Below are positions 7,858-16,520 of a stretch of 64,000 nucleotides of DNA, in pieces. Source of the stretch: an uncultured delta proteobacterium (GTDB lineage Bacteria; Myxococcota_A; UBA9160; JAFDET01); assembly GCA_947259215.1 (NCBI GenBank), contig CAMYLJ010000030.1:24708-88707 (forward strand), in the 5' to 3' direction. Each line of letters begins with the position of its first letter. Position 1 is the stretch's first letter. The position numbers and the translations under genes were made by a program. The notes beneath the pieces were generated by a model. That model did not search any database, was not told the DNA's origin, and saw nothing but the letters and a program-made list of their open reading frames with translations.

Positions 7858-9051
7858 ATGCGCGAAGCCGTCATCGTCGCGAACCGCCGGACCCCGCTCG
7901 CCAAGTCCTTCCGTGGATCGTTCAACATGACCCGCCCGGACGACCAGGTGGCCCACGCCATCCGGGCCTGCCTGGGCGACGTGCCGGCTCTCGACCCCGA
8001 GGAGATCCAGGACGTCATCATGGGCTGCGGCCTGCCCGAGGGCCCCCAGGGCCAGAACGTGGCGCGGATCGCCATCCTGAACGCCGGGCTGCCGGCGTCG
8101 GTGTCCGCGACCACCGTGAACCGCTTCTGCTCGTCCGGTCTCCAGGCCATCGCCATGGCGGCCCAGCACGTGATCGTGAACGGAGCCGACGCGGTGCTGG
8201 CTGGCGGCGTCGAGTCCATCACGATGGTCCAGAACGACAAGATGCGGCTCGAGGGGATGGTGAACCCGAAGGTCCAGGAGGAGTGGCCGGGCCTCTACAT
8301 GGGCATGGGGCAGACCGCCGAGATCGTGGCCGACCGCTACGGGATCTCGCGCGAGGACCAGGACGCCTACGCGCTGAGGTCGCAGCAGCTCACCGCCGCC
8401 TGGCAGGAGAAGGGCTGGGACCGCGAGTGCATCGCGCCCATGACCGTGACGCGGATGACGAAGACCCAGGACGGCGAGCAGAAGCTGGAGGAGGGCGCCG
8501 TCGTCGAGCGGGACGAGTGCAATCGTCCGAATACGACGCTCGAGGGGCTCGCGAAGCTGCCGCCCGCCTTCAACCCCGACGGCGGCACGGTCACGGCGGG
8601 CAACGCCTCCCAGCTCTCGGACGGCGCGTCCGCGACCCTGGTGATGTCGTCCGAGCGGGCGAAGCAGCTGGGGATCGAGCCCATGGGCATCTTCCGCGGC
8701 TTCCAGGTGGCCGGCTGCCGGCCTGAAGAGATGGGGATCGGTCCCGTCTTCGCCGTGCCGAAGCTGCTGAAGCAGACGGGCAAGACCCTGGACGACATCG
8801 ACGTGGTGGAGCTGAACGAGGCCTTCGCGTCCCAGCTCCTCTACTGCCAGCGGGAGCTCGGGATCCCCGACCAGAAGCTCAACCCGATCGGCGGCTCGAT
8901 CTCCATCGGCCACCCCTACGGCATGACCGGGTCGCGCATGACGGGCCAGCTGCTGCGCCAGCTGGCGCGCACCGGCGGTCGCTTCGGGATCGTCACGATG
9001 TGCGTCGGCGGCGGCATGGGCGCCGCGGGGCTCTTCGAGGCCGCCTCCTGA
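7858..9051 (+). CDS. Thiolase (acetyl-CoA C-acyltransferase)
   Basis: A 397-residue thiolase with the full catalytic set: nucleophile C91 in 'VNRFCSSGLQAIAMAA', H352 in 'SIGHPYGMTGSR', and base C382 in 'TMCVGGGMGAAG'. Thiolases cleave 3-ketoacyl-CoA with CoA or condense two acyl-CoAs. A good ribosome-binding site (AAGGAG) precedes ATG 7858. The next gene, an NDP-forming acyl-CoA synthetase, overlaps its end, so the pair may couple thiolysis to ATP synthesis or CoA activation. A second, only distantly similar thiolase is at 34982-36214. Confidence 0.95.
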   Translation: MREAVIVANRRTPLAKSFRGSFNMTRPDDQVAHAIRACLGDVPALDPEEIQDVIMGCGLPEGPQGQNVARIAILNAGLPASVSATTVNRFCSSGLQAIAMAAQHVIVNGADAVLAGGVESITMVQNDKMRLEGMVNPKVQEEWPGLYMGMGQTAEIVADRYGISREDQDAYALRSQQLTAAWQEKGWDRECIAPMTVTRMTKTQDGEQKLEEGAVVERDECNRPNTTLEGLAKLPPAFNPDGGTVTAGNASQLSDGASATLVMSSERAKQLGIEPMGIFRGFQVAGCRPEEMGIGPVFAVPKLLKQTGKTLDDIDVVELNEAFASQLLYCQRELGIPDQKLNPIGGSISIGHPYGMTGSRMTGQLLRQLARTGGRFGIVTMCVGGGMGAAGLFEAAS

Positions 9052-11201
9052 CCACGCTCTCCGAACGCGCCTCCAAGGCGCTCTGCTCGGAGTACGGCAT
9101 TCCGCTGGCGCGGGAGGAGGCAGCGCGCGACGCGGACGCGGCGGCCGCCGCCGCTGCCCGCGTCGGCTTCCCGGTCGCGCTCAAGCTCTGCGGCGACGGG
9201 ATCGCGCACAAGACCGAGCGTGGGCTCGTGCGCCTCGGGCTCGCCGACGCGGACGCGGTGCGCGCGGCGGCGACCGGGCTGCTGGCCGCGGCGCGCCCCG
9301 AGGACGGCGAGGTGGAGCTGCTCGTGGCCGAGATGGTGCGCGGCGCCCGCGAGCTGATCGCCGGGGTGAGCCGCGATCCCCAGTTCGGCCCCTGCGTGGT
9401 GCTCGGCCTCGGCGGCATCCTGACCGAGGCCGTGGGTGACGCGGTCTCCGCCGTGGCGCCCCTCGAGCGCCGGGACGCCCTGCGCATGCTCGATGGCCTC
9501 GGCGCGCAGGTGCTGCTCGGCCCTTTCCGGGGCGAGCCGCCGGTGGACCGAGAGGCCGTGGCCGAGCTGCTGGTCGCCCTCGGCCGGCTGGCGAGCGAGC
9601 GTGCGGACGTCGCCAGCGTGGACCTGAACCCGCTGATCCTGCGCGACGGTGCGCCGGTAGCGGTGGACGCGCTGGTCGAGATCCGCGAGGACGAAGCCGC
9701 GCCGGCGGAGCGCGAACGCGCCACCTTCGATCCCGCCGCGGTGCGCGAGCGCTTCCAGCCGCTCTTCCACCCGCGCGGGATCGTGGTGGCCGGCGTCTCC
9801 GGGCATCCAGGGAAGTTCGGCTTCGTGACCTTCCACAACCTGCTCGCCTGCGGCTATCGCGGCGAGATCTTCCCGCTGAAGCCGGACGGCGCCGAGGTGC
9901 TCGGGCGCAAGACCTACCGCGACGTGTCGGAGATCCCCGACGGCGCGGCGGACCTGGTCTTCGTGTGCACCCCGCTCTCGGTGAACCTGCCGCTGCTCGA
10001 AGCCTGCGCGGCCAAGGGCGTGCGCGCGGCCTTCGTGGCCAGCGGGGGGTACGGCGAGGCTGGGGACGAGGGCCGCGCCCGCGAGCGCGAGCTGGTCGAG
10101 ACGGCCGACCGCCTGGGCATGCTGGTGGCGGGTCCCAACGGACAGGGCGTGATCTCCACCGCCGAGAGCATGTGCGCCCAGATCGTGGCGCCGTACCCGC
10201 CGCCCGGCCGCATCTCGGTCGCCAGCCAGAGCGGGAACCTGGTGTCCGCCTACCTGAACTACGCCGTCGAGTCCGGCGTGGGGGTGCGCGTCGCCATCTC
10301 CGCGGGGAACTCCGCGCAGACCAGCCTGGCCGACTACCTGGAGTACTTCGCCGCCGACGCCGAGACCGGCGTGGCGCTCACCTACCTGGAGGGCGTGGCG
10401 GACGGCGCGCGCTTCCTCGACGCCGCACGGGTGCTGACCGCCGCCAAGCCGCTGGTGCTGGTGAAGGGCGGTGTCGCCTCCGAGGGTCAGCGCGCCGCGG
10501 CGAGCCACACGGGATCCCTGGCGACCGACGACCGGGTCTTCGACGGCGTCTGCCGCCAGCTCGGCATCGCGCGCGCGCCGACGGTGGAGCACGCCTTCGA
10601 GTGGGCGGCGACCTTCGCGACCCAGCCGCTGCCGCGCGGCCGGCGGGTGGTGGTCTTCACCACGGCGGGCGGCTGGGGGGTGCTGGCCGCCGACGCCTGC
10701 GTCGCCGCCGGCCTCGAGCTGGCGCCGCTGCCCGACGCCGTGCGCGCCGCCATCGACGGCATGGTCCCGGCGCGCTGGAGCCGGAGCAACCCGGTCGACC
10801 TGGCGGGCGGGGAGACCCGGGACACGGTGCCCGAGGTGCTGGACCTGATCTGCGGCCACCCGGACGTGGACGCGGTGATCCACCTGGGGATCGGGATCCA
10901 GGCCGGACAAGCGCAGCTCTTCCGCAGCGGCGAGTTCTTCCCGGACCACGGCCTGGAGCGGATCGCCGGCTTCCACGAGCGCCAGGACCGGCGCTACGCC
11001 GAGGTGGCGCGCGAGGTCTCCGAGCGCCACGCCAAGCCCGTCCTCACCTGCACCGAGCTCGCCGTCACCGACCGCCACTACGGCAACGCCGGCCCGCAAG
11101 GCGTGAAGGAAGAAGGCCGCTTCTGCTACCCCAGCGCCCACCGCGCCATCTCCGCTCTCGCGGCCCTCGTCCGCTACGCCGAGTTCAGAAACGGCCGCTA
11201 G
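9000..11201 (+). CDS. NDP-forming acyl-CoA synthetase, fused ATP-grasp plus CoA-binding subunits
   Basis: Up to 733 residues. The N-terminal part (about 20-240) is an ATP-grasp module ('ERASKALCSEYGIPLAREEA', 'FPVALKLCGDGIAHKTERG', 'SVDLNPLILRDG'). The rest is the CoA-binding and ligase part ('FHPRGIVVAGVSGHPGKFG', 'FPLKPDGAEVLGRKTY', 'SVASQSGNLVSAYLNYA', 'AASHTGSLATDD'). Enzymes of this type interconvert acyl-CoA + ADP + Pi with acid + ATP + CoA. The start is uncertain: GTG 9000 overlaps the thiolase gene by 52 bp, whereas homology-like sequence begins only at about 9048, where a CTG overlaps the thiolase stop (CTGA). The domain order (ATP-grasp first) is permuted relative to many family members. 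The stop codon shares a CTAG with the convergent xth gene. Confidence 0.85.
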   Translation: MRRRRHGRRGALRGRLLTTLSERASKALCSEYGIPLAREEAARDADAAAAAAARVGFPVALKLCGDGIAHKTERGLVRLGLADADAVRAAATGLLAAARPEDGEVELLVAEMVRGARELIAGVSRDPQFGPCVVLGLGGILTEAVGDAVSAVAPLERRDALRMLDGLGAQVLLGPFRGEPPVDREAVAELLVALGRLASERADVASVDLNPLILRDGAPVAVDALVEIREDEAAPAERERATFDPAAVRERFQPLFHPRGIVVAGVSGHPGKFGFVTFHNLLACGYRGEIFPLKPDGAEVLGRKTYRDVSEIPDGAADLVFVCTPLSVNLPLLEACAAKGVRAAFVASGGYGEAGDEGRARERELVETADRLGMLVAGPNGQGVISTAESMCAQIVAPYPPPGRISVASQSGNLVSAYLNYAVESGVGVRVAISAGNSAQTSLADYLEYFAADAETGVALTYLEGVADGARFLDAARVLTAAKPLVLVKGGVASEGQRAAASHTGSLATDDRVFDGVCRQLGIARAPTVEHAFEWAATFATQPLPRGRRVVVFTTAGGWGVLAADACVAAGLELAPLPDAVRAAIDGMVPARWSRSNPVDLAGGETRDTVPEVLDLICGHPDVDAVIHLGIGIQAGQAQLFRSGEFFPDHGLERIAGFHERQDRRYAEVAREVSERHAKPVLTCTELAVTDRHYGNAGPQGVKEEGRFCYPSAHRAISALAALVRYAEFRNGR

Positions 11202-11986
11202 CCGAACGCGCCCGGCTCGACCTCCACCCCCGTCGGGCAATGATCCGACCCGGTCACCCGCGGTAGCACGAACGCGTTGGTCACGAAGCGCATCGCCGCG
11301 GGCGAGGCCAGCACGTAGTCGATGCGCCAGCCGATGTTCTTCTTCCGCGCGTCGCCCCACTGGCGCCACCACGTGTAGTGGCCGGGCTCGTCGGGATGCA
11401 GCCGCCGGAATACGTCTACCCAGCCAGCCGCCGCCCAGCGATCGATCTCGGCGCGCTCCTCGGGCAGGAAGCCGCTGTTCTTGCGGTTGTCCTTCGGCCG
11501 CGCGAGGTCGAGCTCCGTGTGCGCCGTGTTGAAGTCGCCCACGACGAGCACCCGGTAGCCCCCCCGCCGCAGGCGCTCGACCCGTTCGAACAGCGCGCGA
11601 TAGAAGGCGAGCTTGAAAGGGACACGGCTGTTGTCGCGTTCCTTGCCGCTGCCCTTCGGGAAGTAGCCATTCGCCACCACCAGCCGCCCGAAGCGCGCGA
11701 GCTGGAGCCGCCCCTCCCGATCGAAGCGGGGCTCCCCGAGCGAGGTCTCCACCGCGTCCGGCTTGCGCCGCGCGTAGATCCCGACGCCGGAGTAGCCGCG
11801 CCGCTCCGCCTCCACGAAGTGGGTATGCCAGCCCTTCGGCGCGCGCACGCGCGCGGGCAGGTCGGACTCCAGCGCCCGCACCTCCTGCACGCACACGATC
11901 TCGGCGCCGCAGCGTCCGAGCCAGCGCGTGAAGCCCTTCTTGGCGCAGGCGCGGAGGCCGTTGACGTTCCAGGAGAGGATCTTCAT
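11198..11986 (-). CDS. xth: Exodeoxyribonuclease III (AP endonuclease, EEP fold)
   Basis: A 262-residue enzyme of the endonuclease/exonuclease/phosphatase superfamily involved in base-excision repair. The N-terminus 'MKILSWNVNGLRACAKKGF' and the metal-site glutamate in 'VCVQEVRALESD' are recognisable. The catalytic blocks are 'VVGDFNTAHTELDLARPKD' and the C-terminal 'RVTGSDHCPTGVEV'. The start ATG 11986 overlaps the stop of the upstream cyclase gene (ATGA), so the two genes are translationally coupled. It ends in a CTAG shared with the stop of the convergent acyl-CoA synthetase gene. Confidence 0.95.
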   Translation of the reverse strand: MKILSWNVNGLRACAKKGFTRWLGRCGAEIVCVQEVRALESDLPARVRAPKGWHTHFVEAERRGYSGVGIYARRKPDAVETSLGEPRFDREGRLQLARFGRLVVANGYFPKGSGKERDNSRVPFKLAFYRALFERVERLRRGGYRVLVVGDFNTAHTELDLARPKDNRKNSGFLPEERAEIDRWAAAGWVDVFRRLHPDEPGHYTWWRQWGDARKKNIGWRIDYVLASPAAMRFVTNAFVLPRVTGSDHCPTGVEVEPGAFG

Positions 11987-14340
11987 GGGGTTCGCATTGC
12001 CAGCAGGTAGACGTCCTTGGCCTCGCGGCGTCCCCGGATGGGCACTTCGGGCCGCTTCTCGAAGTCGTGCGCGGCAGGCTGCGCTCTCGTCCAGGTCACG
12101 GCGTCGATCACCAGCGACGCATCCAGCTCTCGTGTCAGGCTCTGGAGCCGCGCGGCCAGGTTGGTGGTGTTGCCGATCGCGCTCCAGATCATGCGATCCG
12201 CCGCCTGGATGTTGCCCACGAACGCCGCGCCCGTGGCGATCCCCACGCCGACCGACAGCGTCTCTCCGCTCTCGACGGGAAGCGCGCCCACGGCGTCGAC
12301 GATCTCGCGTCCCGCCTCGACGGCGGCCCGCTCCTTGTGGGCCAGCTCCCGGGGTGCGCCGAAGACCGTCATCATGCCGTCGCCGTTGAACTCCACCACG
12401 CTGCCTCCGTGCTTCTGCACGACGTGCGAGACCGTCTCCGTGTAGCGGTTCACCGTGGAGAAGATCTCCTCCGGCTTCCGGCTCTCTGCGAAGCCCGTGT
12501 AGCCGCGGATGTCGACGAAGAGCACCGAGACCTCGCACTCGCCGGAGCTGAGCTCGACCCCGCTCGCCAGCTGGTCGGCCACCGCGCCCGGGACGTAGCG
12601 GCGCAGCGACTCCTGCATCGCCTGAGCCTGGCGGGTGGTCGCTTCCTGATCGAATCGCCGGAGCTGGTGGGAGACCGTCTCGGCGACCGCCGCCAGGAGC
12701 GACAGGTCCGTGGAGGTGTAGACGTCCCCCGATCGCTTCGGGCCGAGGCACAGGAAGGCCGCGAGCGCGTCGTCCTGCTGCACGGGCACCACCACGTCCG
12801 CCTCGAGCGTCTCCAGCGCAGCGCGGTCGAACGGTCCGAGAGGGGCTTCGTCCGGGCGGCGCCCGGCGTCGCTGAGTGAGAGCGGCGCGCGGCGCCCGCG
12901 TAGCGTGCCGACCAGTGGGCTCGCCGCCTCGAATGCCGGCGGCACCGCCCGTCCCTCCGCGAAGACCGGCGCGTAGCTCTCCTCGACCCCGGCGTAGACC
13001 ACGCAGGCCTCGGGCCGCAGCAGCCCGTGGAGGCCTTCACCCACCTTCTGCGTCAGATCCCGCGCGTCGCGGCAGCGGGTGAGCTCCGGCAGCAGCTCGG
13101 CGATCCCGTGGTCGAGGGCGTAGCGCTCCTTGAAGAACACGCGGTCGATTTGGGGGCGCAGGCGGCGATGCGCCGGAATCAGGACGGCGGCCAGCACCAG
13201 GGAGAGGGCGACCTGGCCGGCGCCCGGATCGATTCCCACGAGGCCCGACGCGGCCTCCGCGACGCGCGGCACGACGATGAGCGCGCCGGCGCCCAGCACC
13301 ACGGCGAGGACGTTGTACGAGGCCGCAGCGGAGAGGATGCGGTCGATGTCGAAGAGGTTGAAGCGCAGAACCGAGATGACGAGAGCCAGGGGAAAGAGCG
13401 GCAGGGCCCAGAAGCTCACGAAGAAGAGCCAGCCGAAGCGAGGCTCGATGGCCGTGAGTGCAGCCGCGACCGCAAACGGAAGCGCGGCGCCGTAGACGCC
13501 GAACATGGCCCACTTCATCTGTCGGCGCGCGATCCGCTCTGCACGGTGGTACTTCCGGTTGGCAGTCACGAGCAGCGCGACGGCTCCCAGGGCTCCGATG
13601 GCCGTGCCGCCGATCTCTCCGATCGCAATCCGGCTCGAGAACTGAAGGAAGGAGAAGAGACCATTGACCGCGAAGAACCACGGCCAGATCCGATACCAGC
13701 GGCCCTCCGGCGGGCGGTCGTCCGGAAATCGGAACAGGAAGCGGAACGTCAACGGCAGCATCAGGACGCCGCCGGCGAGGACGAAGCACATCCCGAACCA
13801 CGGGTAGAACTGCGGCTGGCTTCCCGGGAAGGCGCAGTTCGCAAAGGCGAAAGCCATCCCCATGAGGAAGTAGGCGCGCACCGCCGGAGTGGGCCGCGCC
13901 CGAAGGAGCAGGAAGAGCGCCGACACAGCGAAGGCGAACGAGGTGGCCAGCAACGGACGCCAGGTCGCCGTGGAGGCCAGCTCGAGGGTGGTCTCGTGCC
14001 GCTGGCCGTCTCTCTCGAAGACGAGCGGGGCGCGCTCCGGCGCGTCGAGGCTGCGCGCGCAGAAGCCGCGGGTGCTGACCCCGAGGAGATCGGCGTCTCC
14101 CAGCCGGATCAGACGGTCGCCCGCACGCAGGCCGGCGGCGGCGAGCGGGTCCGATGCATGAGTGATGGAGGAGAACTCGCCCGTGAGCATGGGGTAGGTC
14201 CCGGCGTCCGCGACCGACAGCCCCAGATGCGCGGCCGTGGTGCCCCGAAGCTGCGTCCTCACGCCGAGGGCGAAGCACACGACCCATAGCGGCACCAGGA
14301 TCAGTACCAGCGCCTTGTCGAGCGGTGCGAGGCGGCTCAA
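11983..14340 (-). CDS. Membrane-bound class III nucleotide cyclase with PDZ-like, multi-TM and GAF regions
   Basis: 785 residues. After an initial hydrophobic segment there is a PDZ-like stretch (about 50-110, 'AAAGLRAGDRLIRLGDAD'), then about eight transmembrane helices (130-385), a GAF-like region (about 405-560), and a class III cyclase domain (about 600-735). Metal aspartates are D610 ('FVDIRGYTGF') and D654 ('FNGDGMMTVFG'). The two purine-specifying positions are E650 (Lys in adenylyl cyclases) and S720 (Asp, or Thr in class IIIb), a combination closer to guanylyl cyclases, so whether cAMP or cGMP is made is open. The transition-state Asn and Arg are present in 'IGNTTNLAARLQ'. It forms an operon with xth. 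Confidence 0.88.
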   Translation of the reverse strand: MSRLAPLDKALVLILVPLWVVCFALGVRTQLRGTTAAHLGLSVADAGTYPMLTGEFSSITHASDPLAAAGLRAGDRLIRLGDADLLGVSTRGFCARSLDAPERAPLVFERDGQRHETTLELASTATWRPLLATSFAFAVSALFLLLRARPTPAVRAYFLMGMAFAFANCAFPGSQPQFYPWFGMCFVLAGGVLMLPLTFRFLFRFPDDRPPEGRWYRIWPWFFAVNGLFSFLQFSSRIAIGEIGGTAIGALGAVALLVTANRKYHRAERIARRQMKWAMFGVYGAALPFAVAAALTAIEPRFGWLFFVSFWALPLFPLALVISVLRFNLFDIDRILSAAASYNVLAVVLGAGALIVVPRVAEAASGLVGIDPGAGQVALSLVLAAVLIPAHRRLRPQIDRVFFKERYALDHGIAELLPELTRCRDARDLTQKVGEGLHGLLRPEACVVYAGVEESYAPVFAEGRAVPPAFEAASPLVGTLRGRRAPLSLSDAGRRPDEAPLGPFDRAALETLEADVVVPVQQDDALAAFLCLGPKRSGDVYTSTDLSLLAAVAETVSHQLRRFDQEATTRQAQAMQESLRRYVPGAVADQLASGVELSSGECEVSVLFVDIRGYTGFAESRKPEEIFSTVNRYTETVSHVVQKHGGSVVEFNGDGMMTVFGAPRELAHKERAAVEAGREIVDAVGALPVESGETLSVGVGIATGAAFVGNIQAADRMIWSAIGNTTNLAARLQSLTRELDASLVIDAVTWTRAQPAAHDFEKRPEVPIRGRREAKDVYLLAMRTP

Positions 14341-14375
14341 GTGGTCGATCTCCCTCCGGCTCTCCGCTCTTCATA

Positions 14376-14432
14376 GCATGACTCTGCTCGGCTTCGGCTC
14401 GCTGCGCGCGCCGTCTTCGGCGGCGCTCGCGG
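14376..14432 (-). repeat. Partial copy of the GC-rich composite repeat
   Basis: The complement reads CGCGAGCGCCGCCGAAGACG followed by GCGCGCGCAGCGAGCCGAAG, matching module A at 47669-47720 and 20624-20678 with changes in the loop. It lies directly upstream of the cyclase gene start (14340). The stem GCGCCGCC / GGCGGCGC is only partly kept in this copy. Confidence 0.55.
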
Positions 14433-14531
14433 CCTCGGCGTCGGGTGGGTGTGCGGTCCCGGGTGCGGCTGGAGATGGTCTTTCTGCGTCGCGCGGTGAC
14501 GGAGGCGTCGGCGTCCGGTACGGCGGTTCGA

Positions 14532-14649
14532 GGGCGGAGCGGGGGCTCGCGGAGCGACGACTGAGTGGAGCGCCGACGGACTCCGTCCTGGCTCGGGACT
14601 CTGTTGTGCGCGGAACCCCGGAGGAGCGCAGCGAGCCCCCGCTCCGCCC
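14532..14649 (-). repeat. Long-arm inverted-repeat element, copy A
   Basis: Perfect 19-bp arms at 14532-14550 and 14631-14649 (GGGCGGAGCGGGGGCTCGC and its complement) enclose an 80-nt core. Read on the minus strand, the core starts TGCGCTCCTCCGG and ends with TCGCTCC. It contains GGAGTCCGTCGGCGC, shared with the copies at 19270, 32088 and 47463. It lies between speA (end 14680) and the cyclase gene start. A further 13-bp inverted match (GCGACGACTGAGT at 14554-14566, complement at 14678-14690) links its core to the last codons of speA. The 339-bp gap 14341-14679 holds this element, the composite-repeat fragment and nothing else recognisable. Confidence 0.85.
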
Positions 14650-14679
14650 CCGCCCCGGACTCCGAACCGCGGTGGGGAC

Positions 14680-16445
14680 TCAGTCGTCGCGCGAGAGGTA
14701 GGTGTACTCGCGCAGGCCTTCGGCGTAGCGCTTGCGCAGGCGGGCGGACTCTTCGAGGCTGATGCGGCCTTCGCGCAGCGCCTCTTCGACGGTGCGCCGC
14801 ACCTTCTCGGTGAGGGCGCGCGAGTCGTACTGGACGTAGCGAAGCACGTCCGAGACCTCGTCGCCCTCGACCACGTGCTCCACCGTGTAGCCGCCGTTCT
14901 CGCCGAGGCTGACGTGGACGGCGTCGGTGTCGCCGAAGAGGTTGTGCAGGTCGCCCAGGATCTCCTGGTAGGCGCCCACCAGGAACATGCCCACGAAGTA
15001 GGGCGCGCCGCTCCAGGCGTGCAGCTCGAGCACGCTCTTCACGTCGCGCTGGTCGATGAACTGGTCGATCTTGCCGTCGCTGTCGCAGGTGAGGTCGGCG
15101 AAGACGCCCCGGCGCGTCGGCTTCTCGTCCAGGCGCTGGATCGGCATCACCGGGAAGAGCTGCTTCACCGCCCAGTGGTCCGGCGCGGACTGGAAGACCG
15201 ACAGGTTGCCGTAGTAGGTGTCGGCCAGGGCCTTCTCCAGATCCGCCAGGTCCTCGGGCACGTAGGGCAGCTCGCGCACGATGCGCAGGATCTTCTCGCT
15301 GCAGGCCCAGAAGAGCCGCTCCACCCGCGCCCGGGCCCGCAGGTCCAGGTAGCCGAGGGAGAAGAGCTGGGACGCCTCCTCCTTCAGCTGGACGGCGTCG
15401 TGGTAGGCCTCCTGGACGTTCTTGCGCGAGACCGTCCCGACTCGGTCACGATGTCGGGATGCGGGACCCGGGCCTCATCGCACGCCTCCTGGATCGACGC
15501 CACCACGTCGTTGGCGTACTCCTGGACGCTGTAGTTCATGGAGGAGTGGAAGTTCGTCTGGGAGCCGTCGTAGTCGACGCCGAGCCCGCCGCCGACGTCG
15601 ACGATCCCGGGGCGTGCCCCCATGGCGTGGAGCCCCACGAACACCCGGCTCGCCTCGCGCAGCGCGTCCTTGTGGGCGCGGATGGCGGTGATCTGCGAGC
15701 CGATGTGGAAGTGCAGCAGCTCCAGGCAGTCGAGCATGTCCTCGGCGCGCAGACGGTCGACGGACTCCACCATCTCCTCCGCCGTCAGGCCGAACTTCGA
15801 GCGGTCGCCCGTGGAGTCCACCCACTTGCCGGCGCCGCGGGTGGTGAGTCGGGCGCGCACCCCGATGCGGGGTCGGATCCCGAGCTCGCGGGCGGTCTTC
15901 AGGATCAGGTCGATCTCGTGGAAGCGGTCCACCACGATGATCGGCGTCCGGCCGAGCCGCTGCGCCAGCAGCGCCGTCTCGACGTAGGCCCGGTCCTTGT
16001 AGCCGTTGCAGACGATGAGCGCGCCGGGCGTGTCCAACAGCGCCAGCGCCACCAGCAGCTCCGGCTTGCTTCCGGCCTCGAGGCCGATCCCCGCCGGTGC
16101 CCCCTTCTCGACGATCTCCTCCACCACGTGCCGCTGCTGGTTCACCTTGATGGGATAGACGCCGCGGTAACGGCCCCGATAGCCGTACTCGTGCGACGCC
16201 TGGGCGAAGGCGTCGGCCAGCCCCTGGACCCGGCTGGCCAGGATGTCCGAGAAGCGGATCAGCAGCGGTGCGCGAATTCCGCGCCGCTCCAGGTCCTTCA
16301 CCAGCTCGAGCAGATCGATGGCGGCGCCGTGGCGGCCATGCGGCCGGACCTCGACGTGCCCGTCGCCGTTGATCCCGAAGTGGCCGCCGCCCCAGGCGGG
16401 TACGCCGTAGAGCTCGAGGCTGTCCCGGATGGTCCATCCGCGCAT
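14680..16445 (-). pseudogene. speA: Biosynthetic arginine decarboxylase, disrupted by internal deletion and frameshift
   Basis: Two reading frames on the minus strand together encode a SpeA-type enzyme (arginine to agmatine, the first step of polyamine synthesis). The N-terminal frame (start 16445) carries the PLP lysine K100 in 'RGVYPIKVNQQRHVVEEIV' and continues to 'PHPDIVTESGR'. It then shifts into unrelated residues and stops at 15384. The C-terminal frame resumes with 'VSRKNVQEAYHDAVQLKEEA' near 15432 and runs through 'ERLFWACSEKI' and 'ADLTCDSDGKIDQFI' to the stop at 14680. About 45-50 residues normally found between 'ESGR' and 'NVQEAYHD' are missing, so an out-of-frame deletion of roughly 140-150 bp is inferred. 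The junction lies inside a small inverted repeat (TCCCGAC 15435-15441, GTCGGGA 15453-15459). The rest is well conserved, so the lesion is recent or an assembly error. A -10-like TATAGG and GAGGAG precede the start. Confidence 0.85.
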
Positions 16446-16520
16446 TCGCCGGCTCGCTCCTCGGGGTGTGGCAGACCTATACCGCCTCCCCAGGGGTTTC
16501 GGGAGACGGAAGCCCGGTGT

